This document shows positions 17,298 through 25,621 of a DNA stretch of 64,000 bases, piece by piece (the stretch's first letter is position 1; every line of letters starts with the position of its first letter). The stretch comes from Methylobacterium gnaphalii (GTDB lineage: Bacteria; Pseudomonadota; Alphaproteobacteria; Rhizobiales; Beijerinckiaceae): NCBI RefSeq assembly GCF_007992215.1, contig NZ_BJZV01000002.1:248001-312000 (forward strand), given 5' to 3'. The position numbers were made by a program, and so were the translations under genes. A model generated the notes under the pieces. That model did no database searches and was not told the DNA's origin. It was given only the letters and a program-made list of their open reading frames with translations.

Positions 17298-18017
17298 ATG
17301 AGCGACAACAAGATTCCCGGTGGCGGCAGCCCATCGCTGCCGGACGACATTACCGCCAAGGCCGGCCTTCCGCGGCAGCAAGAAACCGAGCACTCGTTGC
17401 ACAACATCAGCGACCGCGCGCGGCAGGAGGCTAAGGATGCCCTCGCCTCGACGCATGACGTGGGCGATCGGGCTGCGGCGACGGCCGAGACGACGGCACG
17501 GGAGGCAGCCAATGCTGCCTCAGATGTGCGCGGGCGTGTTTCCGATGCGGTGCAATCGGCACGCGGGCGTGTCGAGGAGACTGCGGACCGAGTGCGCGGA
17601 CAGGCAGCCGACGCATACGACGACGTGCGCTCCTGGGCGAACGATCGTATCGACCAGCACGGTCGCCGCGTGACGGATCTCGCCGACCGTGGCTATGTCC
17701 GACTACGTGACACTCGCAACGCCACAGAAGCGTTCGTGTCCGACAATCCCTTACTGGTCGGCGTCGTCGGCCTCGCGGCGGGACTGCTGCTCGGCGCGCT
17801 CCTGCCGCGCACGCGGCGCGAGGACGAAGCGCTTGGTCCCTGGGCGGACGAGGTACGTGACCAGGGCTTGCGCTATGCTCGCGAGATGACCCATCGCGGA
17901 CGTGAATATGTCGAGGCCGCCCTCGATACCGACACCCTCGATGCCGCAGTACGCCGTGCCGGTGTGAAGGAGGACCCGGTATACGGGGGTTCAGACCGAA
18001 CCGCGCATCGTCTCTGA
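17298..18017 (+). CDS. DUF883/apolipophorin-like helical membrane protein, stress-associated
   Basis: The 239-residue protein has a disordered N-terminus, then about 110 residues of repeated Ala/Arg/Asp-rich helix (ARQEAKDALASTHDVGDRAA, SDVRGRVSDAVQSARGRVEE) that look like coiled-coil or LEA-type repeats. A single transmembrane segment (LLVGVVGLAAGLLLGALLP, about residues 151-169) and a polar C-terminal domain follow. LEA-like repeats with a membrane anchor suit a desiccation or envelope protection role, though this is inference. The ATG at 17298 follows a 159-base gap, so it may have its own promoter or belong to the operon beginning at 15887. Confidence 0.6.
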   Translation: MSDNKIPGGGSPSLPDDITAKAGLPRQQETEHSLHNISDRARQEAKDALASTHDVGDRAAATAETTAREAANAASDVRGRVSDAVQSARGRVEETADRVRGQAADAYDDVRSWANDRIDQHGRRVTDLADRGYVRLRDTRNATEAFVSDNPLLVGVVGLAAGLLLGALLPRTRREDEALGPWADEVRDQGLRYAREMTHRGREYVEAALDTDTLDAAVRRAGVKEDPVYGGSDRTAHRL

Positions 18018-18063
18018 GCTGGACCGACTTTACCGTCAAACGCCGGCAGCGCTACGAGGGACG

Positions 18064-18789
18064 ATGACCCTCCAGTATCCGCGCTTGCTGGCCTGCGGCG
18101 ACACTGCCTTCACCATCGAGTTCGGCGACACCATCGATGCCGAACTCAACGCGACGGTGCTCGCGCTAGACGCCAAACTCGCCGAGACCCAGCTGCCCGG
18201 CCTCGTCGAGACGGTTCCGACCTATCGATCGCTCACAGTCCACTGTGACCCAGTGGCGGTCGATCCGGCCGAACTCGGCCGGCAAGTCCTTGCGCTCGCC
18301 CGCGCCGGGCTGAGGCCGCCGAAGCCGGGACGGAGCTGGCGCATTCCAGTCGTTTACGGCGGTGAGTTCGGTATCGATCTTAGCTCCGTAGCGCAGCATC
18401 ACGGCCTCTCGCCAGACGAAGTGATCGCGCGCCATGCCGGCGGCGAGTATCGGGTCGCCATGCTCGGCTTCCTGCCGGGCTACGCCTATCTCAGCGGCCT
18501 CGATCCCGCGCTCGCACTTCCACGCCGACCGACGCCGCGGGCGCTGACGCCAGCTGGCACGATCTCGATCGGGGGTGTGCAGGCCCTGGTTGCCAGCATC
18601 GCAGCTCCGAGCGGATGGCACCTCCTGGGTCGGACGCCGGTGCGGATTTTCATGCCTGGGCGCGAGCCGACTTTCCTTTTGCAACCCGGCGATGCCGTGC
18701 GCTTCGAGCCCACCGGTGCCGATCGATGGGCTGCCCTCGATCGAGCCGCCGCGGCGGGTGACGCCGTGGCCGAACGGGTAGACGCATGA
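18064..18789 (+). CDS. pxpB: 5-oxoprolinase subunit PxpB (KipI family)
   Basis: The 241-residue protein carries the family signature GFLPGYAYLSGLDPALALPRR split over residues 138-158, and the PTPRALTPAGTISIGGVQ segment. PxpB works with PxpC and PxpA in ATP-dependent opening of 5-oxoproline to glutamate. The older name KipI comes from the Bacillus kinase inhibitor homologue. Start at ATG 18064 behind GAGGGA. The stop overlaps the pxpC start (ATGA at 18786-18789). pxpA (LamB/YcsF family) is not adjacent here. Confidence 0.9.
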   Translation: MTLQYPRLLACGDTAFTIEFGDTIDAELNATVLALDAKLAETQLPGLVETVPTYRSLTVHCDPVAVDPAELGRQVLALARAGLRPPKPGRSWRIPVVYGGEFGIDLSSVAQHHGLSPDEVIARHAGGEYRVAMLGFLPGYAYLSGLDPALALPRRPTPRALTPAGTISIGGVQALVASIAAPSGWHLLGRTPVRIFMPGREPTFLLQPGDAVRFEPTGADRWAALDRAAAAGDAVAERVDA

Positions 18790-19808
18790 GCGTCACCCTC
18801 GTCGTGCTCGAATGCGGAGCGGCGACCACCGTGCAGGATGGAGGCCGCCGCGGCTACTTGCGCTTCGGGTTGTCCAGTTCCGGTCCGATGGATCGTCTCG
18901 CCCACGCCGCCGCCAACGCGCTTGTCGGTAATGCGATCGATGCTCCGGCCATCGAATTCGGCTTGAGCGGTGGCCGCTTCCGGGTCGAGGGCGGATCGGT
19001 TCGCCTCGCCCTCGCCGGTGCTCGCTGTCCGATTACCCTCGACGGTGAGCAGATCGGACATCATCGCTCGGTCGTGCTCCGAGAGGGCGCGCAACTTCGT
19101 ATCGACCGCCCACGCGATGGGGTTTTCACCACCCTCGCATTGGCAGGCGGCATCGTCCTGCCGCCGTCGATGGGCAGCGTCTCGCTGCACCGGCGGGCGG
19201 CTCTCGGGGGTCTCAACGGGCGCCCGTTACGCGAGGGCGACCGGCTCGCATTGGCCCCGCCACCGGTCTCAGGCGAGGCCGACCACATGCTCGATCCGGT
19301 CGCGATCGATCGCGATCAGCCGATCCGCGTTGTCCTCGGTCCTCAGGAGGGTCGCTTCACGGCGAGCGGCATCGAGACCCTTCTCGGCTCGATCTTCACC
19401 GTTTCCACCCAGGCCGACCGCATGGGCTATCAACTCGACGGGCCCCGAATCAAGCACGGTAAAATGGGCGCCGACATCGTCTCGGACGGCACCGTCGCCG
19501 GCTCGATCCAGGTGCCGGGCAGCGGGCGACCGATCGTGCTGCTCGCCGACCGTCAGACGACCGGCGGATACCCGAAGATCGCGACGGTCGTATCGGCTGA
19601 CCTGCGCCGCTTGGCACAAAGGCAGCCGGGCAATCCTGTTCGATTTGCGAGCGTCCCACTCGAAGAAGCGGTCCGTCTTGCGCGTGAGCGCGCCGTCGAG
19701 ATCGCCGCGCTACCCGCTCTCCGCGCTCCCCTGCTCGATGCAGCCGATCGCCTTCGCCTCGCCAATCTTGCCGGCAATGCAGTCGACGCCTTCAGCTTTG
19801 AGGAATGA
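18786..19808 (+). CDS. pxpC: 5-oxoprolinase subunit PxpC (KipA / biotin-dependent carboxyltransferase family)
   Basis: The 340-residue protein starts with the characteristic VLECGAATTVQDGGRRGYLRFGLSSSGPMDRLA region (seen as TTVQDGGRRGYLRFG then SGPMD) and later has QADRMGYQLDGP and PIVLLADRQTTGGYPKIATV, all typical for PxpC/KipA. It forms a complex with PxpB and PxpA for 5-oxoproline cleavage. Overlap of 4 bases with pxpB indicates coupling. Annotation as allophanate hydrolase subunit 2 in older databases refers to the same domain. Without pxpA here, the complete enzyme needs a subunit encoded elsewhere. Confidence 0.9.
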   Translation: MSVTLVVLECGAATTVQDGGRRGYLRFGLSSSGPMDRLAHAAANALVGNAIDAPAIEFGLSGGRFRVEGGSVRLALAGARCPITLDGEQIGHHRSVVLREGAQLRIDRPRDGVFTTLALAGGIVLPPSMGSVSLHRRAALGGLNGRPLREGDRLALAPPPVSGEADHMLDPVAIDRDQPIRVVLGPQEGRFTASGIETLLGSIFTVSTQADRMGYQLDGPRIKHGKMGADIVSDGTVAGSIQVPGSGRPIVLLADRQTTGGYPKIATVVSADLRRLAQRQPGNPVRFASVPLEEAVRLARERAVEIAALPALRAPLLDAADRLRLANLAGNAVDAFSFEE

Positions 19809-19843
19809 AGACTGGTGCGGCGCTCGGTCCTCGAATGACGCCC

Positions 19844-20743
19844 TCATACCTTCGCCGCCTCGCAGAAACGTTCGAGTTCGAAGGCCGTCGGAAAGGCATC
19901 GAAGGCACCGAACCGGGCTGCGGTGATCGCTCCGCAAGCTGCGGCGCGCGTCAGAGCTTCCTCAATCGACCCCCCCTGCAGAAGGGTCACGGCAAACCCG
20001 GCTGAGAAGGCATCTCCTGCACCGATCGTGTCGACTGCCGTCACCGCGACGGCCGCCTGCCAGCGCGGTGGCTCGCAACGACTGAACGCAACGGCGCCGT
20101 CCTTCCCAAGCGTGACGACGACGATCTCAGGCCCTGCCTGCATCACGCGTTCCAACGTCGTCTCGTCGGCGATATCGATACCGCAGTCGACAGCCTCGAC
20201 GCGGTTGACGATCAAAATCGAAGTGTGCGCAAGGATTTGCGCGTCGATTGGTCGGCTCGGCGACGGATTGAGCAGTGTGCGGATGCCGCGCGATCGGGCC
20301 GCGGCGAAGGCAGCCGCGATCGGCGCATCCGGCGACTCGAACGTCGCCATCACGAGGTTGCAGTCGCCGATCTTCGCCGGTGCGACATCCTCGGCTGCCA
20401 GCTCTCGGTTCGCGCCCAGGCTGACGGCGAGGCAATTCTCGCCGGCCTTGTCAATGAAACCGATCCCAGCACCGGTGGAGCCGCTGCGTTTCAACAACAT
20501 GTCGGTAGCGAGCCCGGCTCCCTCGAAAGCGGAGACGGCAACCGCGGCAAAGGGATCGCCACCGATCGCGAAGACGCCGTCGACCACCGCCCCGAGCCGG
20601 TGCGCAGCCAGCGCGAGGTTGAACCCTTTCCCACCCGGTTCTGCGACGAAAGCGTCTGCATCAAGGGACTCACCGGCGCGGGGAAGGCGTGCTACCTTGA
20701 CGGAGCAGGCGACGACGAAGCTGCCTATGGCGTAGATCCGCAC
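19844..20743 (-). CDS. PfkB-family carbohydrate kinase (ribokinase-like)
   Basis: The 299-residue protein has the PfkB N-terminal region (AEPGGKGFNLALAAHRLGA) and the C-terminal signature with catalytic Asp (VDTIGAGDAFSAGFAVTLL). In between are VTLGKDGAV, and NPSPSRP, seen in ribokinases. The GTG at 20743 yields MRIYAIGSFVV, a plausible family start; a longer frame to 20956 would run antisense through the GntR gene. The sugar is unknown; closeness to ribokinase suggests a pentose or nucleoside. The divergent GntR gene is the likely regulator. Confidence 0.85.
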   Translation of the reverse strand: MRIYAIGSFVVACSVKVARLPRAGESLDADAFVAEPGGKGFNLALAAHRLGAVVDGVFAIGGDPFAAVAVSAFEGAGLATDMLLKRSGSTGAGIGFIDKAGENCLAVSLGANRELAAEDVAPAKIGDCNLVMATFESPDAPIAAAFAAARSRGIRTLLNPSPSRPIDAQILAHTSILIVNRVEAVDCGIDIADETTLERVMQAGPEIVVVTLGKDGAVAFSRCEPPRWQAAVAVTAVDTIGAGDAFSAGFAVTLLQGGSIEEALTRAAACGAITAARFGAFDAFPTAFELERFCEAAKV

Positions 20744-20766
20744 CTGAGATGTCCCGGTAGCACCAC

Positions 20767-21597
20767 GTGGCGAATAGAAAATCAGCTGGACCGTTCCGGC
20801 AAGTTTCGACCCACGATCCCAAGGTCGTTTCCCTGCATCCCCTCGACCGCCCGTCTCTGATGTCGCTCTTGCGGCTGCGGGACGACACGGCCATGCCGCT
20901 CTATCAGCAGATCGAAGAGCAGATCCACGCCTTGATCCTGTCGGGCACTTTGCCAATGGGAGCGGTGCTGCCGGCCGAGCGACAGCTTGCTGAGAATCTC
21001 GGCGTCAGCCGCGTGACCATCCAGCGAGCCTACGCGGCCCTGCGCCAGCGCAACCTGCTCGCCTCTCAGGGACGAAAAGGCTTCTTGGTCCGGTCGCGGC
21101 CCGATCAGGTCCATCCGGGTATGGACCGCCTGAAGGGCTTCACGGAGGAAATGCGCGAGCTCGGCAAAGTGCCCTCCTCTCGCATCGTCGAGCGGGCACT
21201 GGTCGAGGATCGCTCGATCTCGTCGATCTTCGGCCTGCCCTCGACAGCGCCGCTCTTGAAGCTCACCCGTATCCGCTATGGGGACGATGTCCCGATGTCG
21301 CGCGAAGTGGCGTGGTATAATCTCAAGGCCGTGCCCGAGTTGGCGGAGGGCGACCTCTCTGGATCAGTCTACGCTTTCCTCGCAGACAATACTGGCGCTC
21401 GACTCGTGAGCTGCGACCAGACCATCGAGGCGACATTGCCCACCGCCGAGGAATGCCGGGTCTTCGATTTCGAGGAGCCGAGCCCTTGCCTGCTGATCAA
21501 GCGCCACAGCTTCGCCGATACCCGTGTGATGATCGAGTATGTCGAAGGGCTGTTTCGCGGGGACATGTACAGCTATCGGCTAACGCTGCGGACCTGA
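20767..21597 (+). CDS. GntR-family transcriptional regulator with UTRA ligand domain
   Basis: The frame encodes an N-terminal winged helix (LYQQIEEQIHALILSGTLP, LPAERQLAENLGVSRVTIQR-AYAALRQ) and a C-terminal UTRA domain that binds small sugars or related effectors (VPMSREVAWYN, MIEYVEGLFRGDMYSY). The start is uncertain: GTG 20767 leaves only 23 bases to the divergent kinase start, whereas ATG 20860 gives MSLLRLRDDTAMPLYQQ and a 116-base promoter gap; I consider the latter realistic too. HutC/NagR-type relatives repress nearby catabolic genes, so control of the divergent PfkB kinase is the simplest hypothesis. Confidence 0.88.
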   Translation: MANRKSAGPFRQVSTHDPKVVSLHPLDRPSLMSLLRLRDDTAMPLYQQIEEQIHALILSGTLPMGAVLPAERQLAENLGVSRVTIQRAYAALRQRNLLASQGRKGFLVRSRPDQVHPGMDRLKGFTEEMRELGKVPSSRIVERALVEDRSISSIFGLPSTAPLLKLTRIRYGDDVPMSREVAWYNLKAVPELAEGDLSGSVYAFLADNTGARLVSCDQTIEATLPTAEECRVFDFEEPSPCLLIKRHSFADTRVMIEYVEGLFRGDMYSYRLTLRT

Positions 21598-21622
21598 GCC
21601 GGGCGCTCCGCGTTGTCGGGCC

Positions 21623-22690
21623 ATGACTGGCTCAACCTCCCGCCTCGGCTTCTGTTGCACCTTCATCCCGGACGCTCCGCCTGACGGCTACCCGACGCGT
21701 AAGGCGGAGCGGGAAGCCATACAGGCGATGAATCTCACCTGCACGACCATGACCTATCTCGAAGGTCTGACGCTGGCGGCGCGGCGGGCGAAGCTCGAGA
21801 CGATCGTCCGCCATAACCTCGCAGCCCTGGGGCGCCAGCTCGATTGGGTTGCAGCACGACCGCCGACGGAGCGATTGCTGCGCATCGCCAGCTCACTGCT
21901 GCCCGGCTACACCCATCCAATCGCGAGTGACCTCTATGCCGATCCGGGCCTGCGCCGGCTGATCGAGGCAGGCCTCGAGCGTCTCGGGGATCGCGCGCGG
22001 GCCGCCGGTATCCGCCTCAGCATGCATCCGGGCCAGTTCTGCATCATCGCATCGCGCAACCCCTCGGCGCAGGAGAACGGTATCGCCGAACTCGAGTACC
22101 ACGCCGAGGCCATGGCGATGCTCGGCTATGGCGGCGGTTGGCACCCGCACGGCGCCCACATCAACATCCATGTCGGTGGCCGCGAGCCGGGCATCGAAGG
22201 CTTTCGCGCTGGTCTGAAGCTGGTCTCGCAGACTGCGCGCAATCTGCTCACCGCCGAGAACGACGAGACGTGTCATGGGCTCGACGCCGTGCTGCGGCTC
22301 GCCGACGACGTCCCTGTGGTGCTCGACCTGCACCATCACTGGGTCGAGAGCGGCGGCGAATATATCGAGCCAGAGGATCCCCGCATCGCGCGCATCCGTG
22401 AGTCCTGGCGCGGAACGCGTCCGCTCAGTCACATCAGTGTCTCACGAGAAGACCTGCTCGATGGACACGACCCGGCGATACGGCCCGATTTCGCGGCACT
22501 CGCTGAGGCTGGCCATTCGCGGCGAGACCTTGCTGCCCATTCCGACCTGATGTGGAACGCTGGCATCAACGCGCTGGTAGCGCGCCATCTCGCTTGGAGC
22601 GATTTCGAGATCGAGGCCAAGGGCAAGAACCTCGCCTCCACTGCGCTTGCGGCATGGATCGCCGCCTCGGCTGCACGCGCCGCCGCTTGA
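21623..22690 (+). CDS. uvsE: UV damage endonuclease UvsE
   Basis: The 355-residue protein starts with RLGFCCTFIP and has the TIM-barrel metal-binding segments of UvsE/UVDE: LSMHPGQFCI, ELEYHAEAM, HINIHVGG, LTAENDE and LDLHHHWV. The enzyme nicks DNA 5' of UV photoproducts (pyrimidine dimers and 6-4 products) without photolyase or UvrABC. Length fits a complete enzyme. It begins 26 bases after the GntR gene in the same direction, but there is no functional link visible. Such a back-up UV repair route is sensible for a sunlit leaf-surface organism; this last point is inference. Confidence 0.92.
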   Translation: MTGSTSRLGFCCTFIPDAPPDGYPTRKAEREAIQAMNLTCTTMTYLEGLTLAARRAKLETIVRHNLAALGRQLDWVAARPPTERLLRIASSLLPGYTHPIASDLYADPGLRRLIEAGLERLGDRARAAGIRLSMHPGQFCIIASRNPSAQENGIAELEYHAEAMAMLGYGGGWHPHGAHINIHVGGREPGIEGFRAGLKLVSQTARNLLTAENDETCHGLDAVLRLADDVPVVLDLHHHWVESGGEYIEPEDPRIARIRESWRGTRPLSHISVSREDLLDGHDPAIRPDFAALAEAGHSRRDLAAHSDLMWNAGINALVARHLAWSDFEIEAKGKNLASTALAAWIAASAARAAA

Positions 22691-22722
22691 TCGCACGGCC
22701 GGCCCGAAGTTAGGGAGGCCGT

Positions 22723-23277
22723 ATGAAGACGGGCGATTGCGATATCCTGATCCTGCCGGGCTTTGCTGGATCTGGGGAGGACCACTGGCAGGCGCGCTGG
22801 GCCAGCCGCCTGCGCACGGGGCGGGTCGTCGAGCAGGCGGACTGGCACAATCCCGATCCCGAGGCTTGGCGCTCGCGGATCGTCGCTGCGGTCGAAGAAG
22901 CGACACGACCCGTCGTGCTCATCGCCCACAGCCTCGGTGTCGTCGCCGCGGTCGAGGCAGCCTCGCGTTTTCCGAAGGACGTCGTGCGCGGCGCTATGCT
23001 CGTCGCATTTCCCGATATCGAGACCTGTCAGGATCTGCCGGCGAGCGTCCGCTCCTTCGCGCCAGTGCCGCGGGATCGCCTGACCTTCCCTACCCTAGTC
23101 GTTGCGAGCCGCACCGACCCGTATTGCAGTTACGAGCGCGCGGAGGAGTTCGCGACGGCCTGGGGCGCCGAGATCGTCGATGCCGGCGAAGCCGGACACA
23201 TCAACATCGCCAGCGGGCATGGCCCCTGGCCCGAGGGCATGATGCGCCTCGCCGGGTTCATGCAGACGATCAATTGA
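22723..23277 (+). CDS. RBBP9/YdeN-family alpha/beta hydrolase
   Basis: The 184-residue protein begins ILILPGFAGSGEDHWQARW, has the nucleophile elbow AHSLG (Ser in residues 69-73), VVASRTDPYCSYE with the Asp, and GHINIASGHGPWPEG with the catalytic His. These define the short RBBP9/YdeN serine hydrolase family, whose substrates are unknown. GGGAGG is just upstream of the ATG at 22723. It follows uvsE by 32 bases in the same direction and overlaps the convergent small gene by 8 bases at the end. Confidence 0.88.
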   Translation: MKTGDCDILILPGFAGSGEDHWQARWASRLRTGRVVEQADWHNPDPEAWRSRIVAAVEEATRPVVLIAHSLGVVAAVEAASRFPKDVVRGAMLVAFPDIETCQDLPASVRSFAPVPRDRLTFPTLVVASRTDPYCSYERAEEFATAWGAEIVDAGEAGHINIASGHGPWPEGMMRLAGFMQTIN

Positions 23278-23626
23278 TCAGGCAGAAGCCCTTGCCGACG
23301 CCCACGGTCCGGCCGGTTGCGCACCAAGGTTGAGCGGGCTTCGTGACCGGGACAGCCTCCGGAGCAGGCGGCATGGGTGGAATTGGCGCGTTCTCGTCCG
23401 CGTCCTCGGCTTGAGCCGTCATCACGCCGCGGGGCTTCGCGCCTGCGAGTGCCGGATCGGGTGAGCTGATCGCGCCGACGGCGGCTATAGCCGGGATGCG
23501 ACGAGCCTTCGCGCTCGATGACACCGACGAGAAACTGGAGCTGCGCAGCCGAAACCCACGGGCTTGCGCGTCCGCGACACTGCCTGCGAGCATCGCGACC
23601 GACAACGTGACGGCGACCGTCCTCAT
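23270..23626 (-). CDS. secreted hypothetical protein
   Basis: The 118-residue product has a signal peptide (residues 1-22, ending ADAQA) and a Ser-rich then Pro-rich mature region (APIPPMPPAPEAVPV), with two Cys near the C-terminus (PWCATG and KGFCLIN) that could form a disulfide. A strong AGGAGG site precedes the ATG. The last 8 bases overlap the convergent hydrolase gene. No family recognised; export to the periplasm is inferred from the signal peptide. Confidence 0.65.
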   Translation of the reverse strand: MRTVAVTLSVAMLAGSVADAQARGFRLRSSSFSSVSSSAKARRIPAIAAVGAISSPDPALAGAKPRGVMTAQAEDADENAPIPPMPPAPEAVPVTKPAQPWCATGRTVGVGKGFCLIN

Positions 23627-23740
23627 GGCTCCACCTCCTGCTGATGCGCAGGCTAGCCACGGAGCGTTAACGGCAAGTCCGTGTGGCCGATCGCAGTTTA
23701 GCGGTTGTGGCAGATGGGGATAACTGCGTGGACGACGCCC

Positions 23741-24376
23741 TTAGATGGCAGCCAATCCTCTCTGCACAGCTGGACGGGCCAGCAGCAATTCCAGCCAGCG
23801 CGCGACATTCGAATATGTCGCGACGTCGACGCCTTGCTTGTCGTGAAACTTCGCCCAGGTCAGCGTCGCGATGTCGGCAATGGAATAGTCGCCAGCCAGG
23901 TATTCGCGGCCGTGAAGCCGGCGGTCGAGTACGCCGTAGAGCCGCTTTGTCTCCTCGGTGTAGCGTTCCACGGCATAGGGAATCTTCTCCTTGGCGTAGA
24001 TCCGAAAATGGTGGGCCTGGCCCAGCATCGGACCGAAACCGCCGACCTGCCAGAACAGCCACTCGTCCACCGCGACGCGAGCGCGCTCGTCGGTCGGATA
24101 GAGGCTACCGGTCTTGCGCCCGAGATATTGAAGGATCGCGCCGGACTCGAAGACGGAGATCGGCGCGCCGCCCGGCCCATCAGGGTCGACGATGGCCGGG
24201 ATCTTGTTGTTGGGCGAGATCGCCAGGAAGTCGGGCGCCATCTGCTCGCCCTTGCCGATATTCACGGGCACCACCCGGTAGGGCAGCCCGCATTCTTCCA
24301 GCATGATCGGGATCTTCCAGCCGTTCGGCGTGCTCCAGGTGTGAACGTCGATCGCACTGGCCGTCGTCTGCGCCAT
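23741..24376 (-). CDS. YghU/YfcG-like glutathione S-transferase family protein
   Basis: The 211-residue protein has the thioredoxin-fold N-terminal half with TWSTPNGWKIPIMLEE, the nu-class start, where the TPN stretch contacts glutathione. GGAPISVFESGAIL binds the gamma-glutamyl part. The C-terminal helical half follows (DEWLFWQVGGFGPMLGQAHHF, DYSIADIATLTWA). YfcG and YghU reduce disulfides of glutathione derivatives in E. coli. The ATG at 24376 gives the standard length; an open frame to 25135 on this strand runs opposite two other genes and is not part of the protein. Confidence 0.92.
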   Translation of the reverse strand: MAQTTASAIDVHTWSTPNGWKIPIMLEECGLPYRVVPVNIGKGEQMAPDFLAISPNNKIPAIVDPDGPGGAPISVFESGAILQYLGRKTGSLYPTDERARVAVDEWLFWQVGGFGPMLGQAHHFRIYAKEKIPYAVERYTEETKRLYGVLDRRLHGREYLAGDYSIADIATLTWAKFHDKQGVDVATYSNVARWLELLLARPAVQRGLAAI

Positions 24377-24607
24377 GGTCGTCTCCGCGAACCGTCCCGT
24401 CGCTCGCTCCGGGCGGCTTCCTGTCGGGGAGTAGACTGCATTCGTCACGGCGTGAACAGGCTCGTCACTCACGACCGGGACAGAGAGCCACCATGCAACT
24501 CGGACGCGCGTAAGTCGTTTCTGGTCTTGCTCTTTCGGTACGGTTTCGGCTGTGTCACGTAGCTCCTGCCGGCGCGGTAGGATGGTTTCATGGGTGAGGT
24601 TGCCGGA

Positions 24608-24859
24608 ATGTCGCTCCGTATCGTCGCCTTGCTCGCTGCGGTCTTCTGTGCCGCAGCCCCGGTGCTGGCTCGTGAGCCAGCAAAGCCGGTAGCCTCCATA
24701 CGCAACAGGGAGCCTGCTCTCTCCCCGGCGCGCGAAAGGCAGGCGCGATGTGGTGCGGAGTGGCGCGGTCTCTCTGCTGCAGACAAGACGTCCAGAGGGC
24801 CGAGCTGGCCGCAATTCTACAACAAATGCGTCAAACGGCTGAAGGCGTCGCAGAGGTGA
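24608..24859 (+). CDS. small secreted protein with CxxxW...C motif (PsiF-like)
   Basis: The 83-residue product has a signal peptide (about residues 1-21, ending VLA). The mature part contains RCGAEWRGLSAADKTSRGPS-WPQFYNKCVKRLK. That pattern (Cys and Trp, then Trp-Pro-x-Phe and a second Cys with a basic tail) is common in short Rhizobiales periplasmic proteins related in style to PsiF. The two Cys probably form a disulfide. The start at 24608 begins MSLRIVALL; an upstream ATG at 24590 would add six residues. Function unknown. Confidence 0.55.
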   Translation: MSLRIVALLAAVFCAAAPVLAREPAKPVASIRNREPALSPARERQARCGAEWRGLSAADKTSRGPSWPQFYNKCVKRLKASQR

Positions 24860-24913
24860 AGTGAACCTCGGCCATGCCGCGGGTTGCTCAACTGGTGTCG
24901 CGGGCTGAGAGGG

Positions 24914-25360
24914 ATGAACCGGATGAAGGGTGAACGGCGATTGCTGCAGAGGGTCGTCGCGGTGGCTGCGCTCCTGCCGGTTGTCGCTGGCCTGTACGGC
25001 GTGCTCTTCGGCATTGATGGCATTGGCACGGAGCGGATCGTTAACGTCTCGGCCGACAGCCATTTCCGCTACCTGTCCGGGCTGCTCACCGGCATCGGCA
25101 TCCTTTTCATGACCTGCGTACCGGGGATCGAGCACAAGACCGGACTGTTCCGCTTCCTCACTCTGGTAGTGGTGCTCGGCGGCCTTTCGCGGCTGCTTGG
25201 TCTCTATCTCACGGGAGTGCCCTCTCTTGTGATGCTCGGCGCCCTAGCCTTCGAGCTCGGCGTGACCCCGCTGCTGTGCCTGTGGCAGGCGCGCGTGGCG
25301 CATCTCGCAGCTGCCGATGGTCCCGCAATTGTCGATCTCACACGTGAGAAGGTTGTGTGA
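24914..25360 (+). CDS. DUF4345-domain membrane protein
   Basis: The 148-residue protein has four hydrophobic segments (about residues 10-32, 48-65, 75-97 and 102-122). The conserved SADSHFRYLSGLLTGIGILF region places a polar histidine-containing loop before the second helix. This matches DUF4345, small membrane proteins of unknown function common in proteobacteria. GAGAGGG lies just before the ATG at 24914. It stands alone, with a 260-base gap before the polysaccharide cassette. Confidence 0.82.
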   Translation: MNRMKGERRLLQRVVAVAALLPVVAGLYGVLFGIDGIGTERIVNVSADSHFRYLSGLLTGIGILFMTCVPGIEHKTGLFRFLTLVVVLGGLSRLLGLYLTGVPSLVMLGALAFELGVTPLLCLWQARVAHLAAADGPAIVDLTREKVV

Positions 25361-25621
25361 GCGTGGCCGACGCACAGCCGGCCAATCATCGGCTGCTCGC
25401 GATCGATTCGACGCTTTCTTCCGGAAGCTGCCGGCAAGCAGCACCGTTTGCCGTCAGTGCTCCGACTGAGCAATCTTCGCGCGCGACCCCGTCAACCTTA
25501 CGAACGGTTAGCTGGGCACAAAGACTACGCCGCACTCTTTGAGCACGAGTTCTGCGCTACTCTGCCTGCGTTTTCAGACCGCCGCGGGGTGCGCAGGCCG
25601 GTCGTGGGATGAGGCCGGAGC

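Noticed and set aside
24377..25135. 250-residue N-terminal extension of the GST-like frame
   Set aside because: The extension runs opposite the small secreted protein and DUF4345 genes and is not part of any known GST; ATG 24376 gives the standard length.
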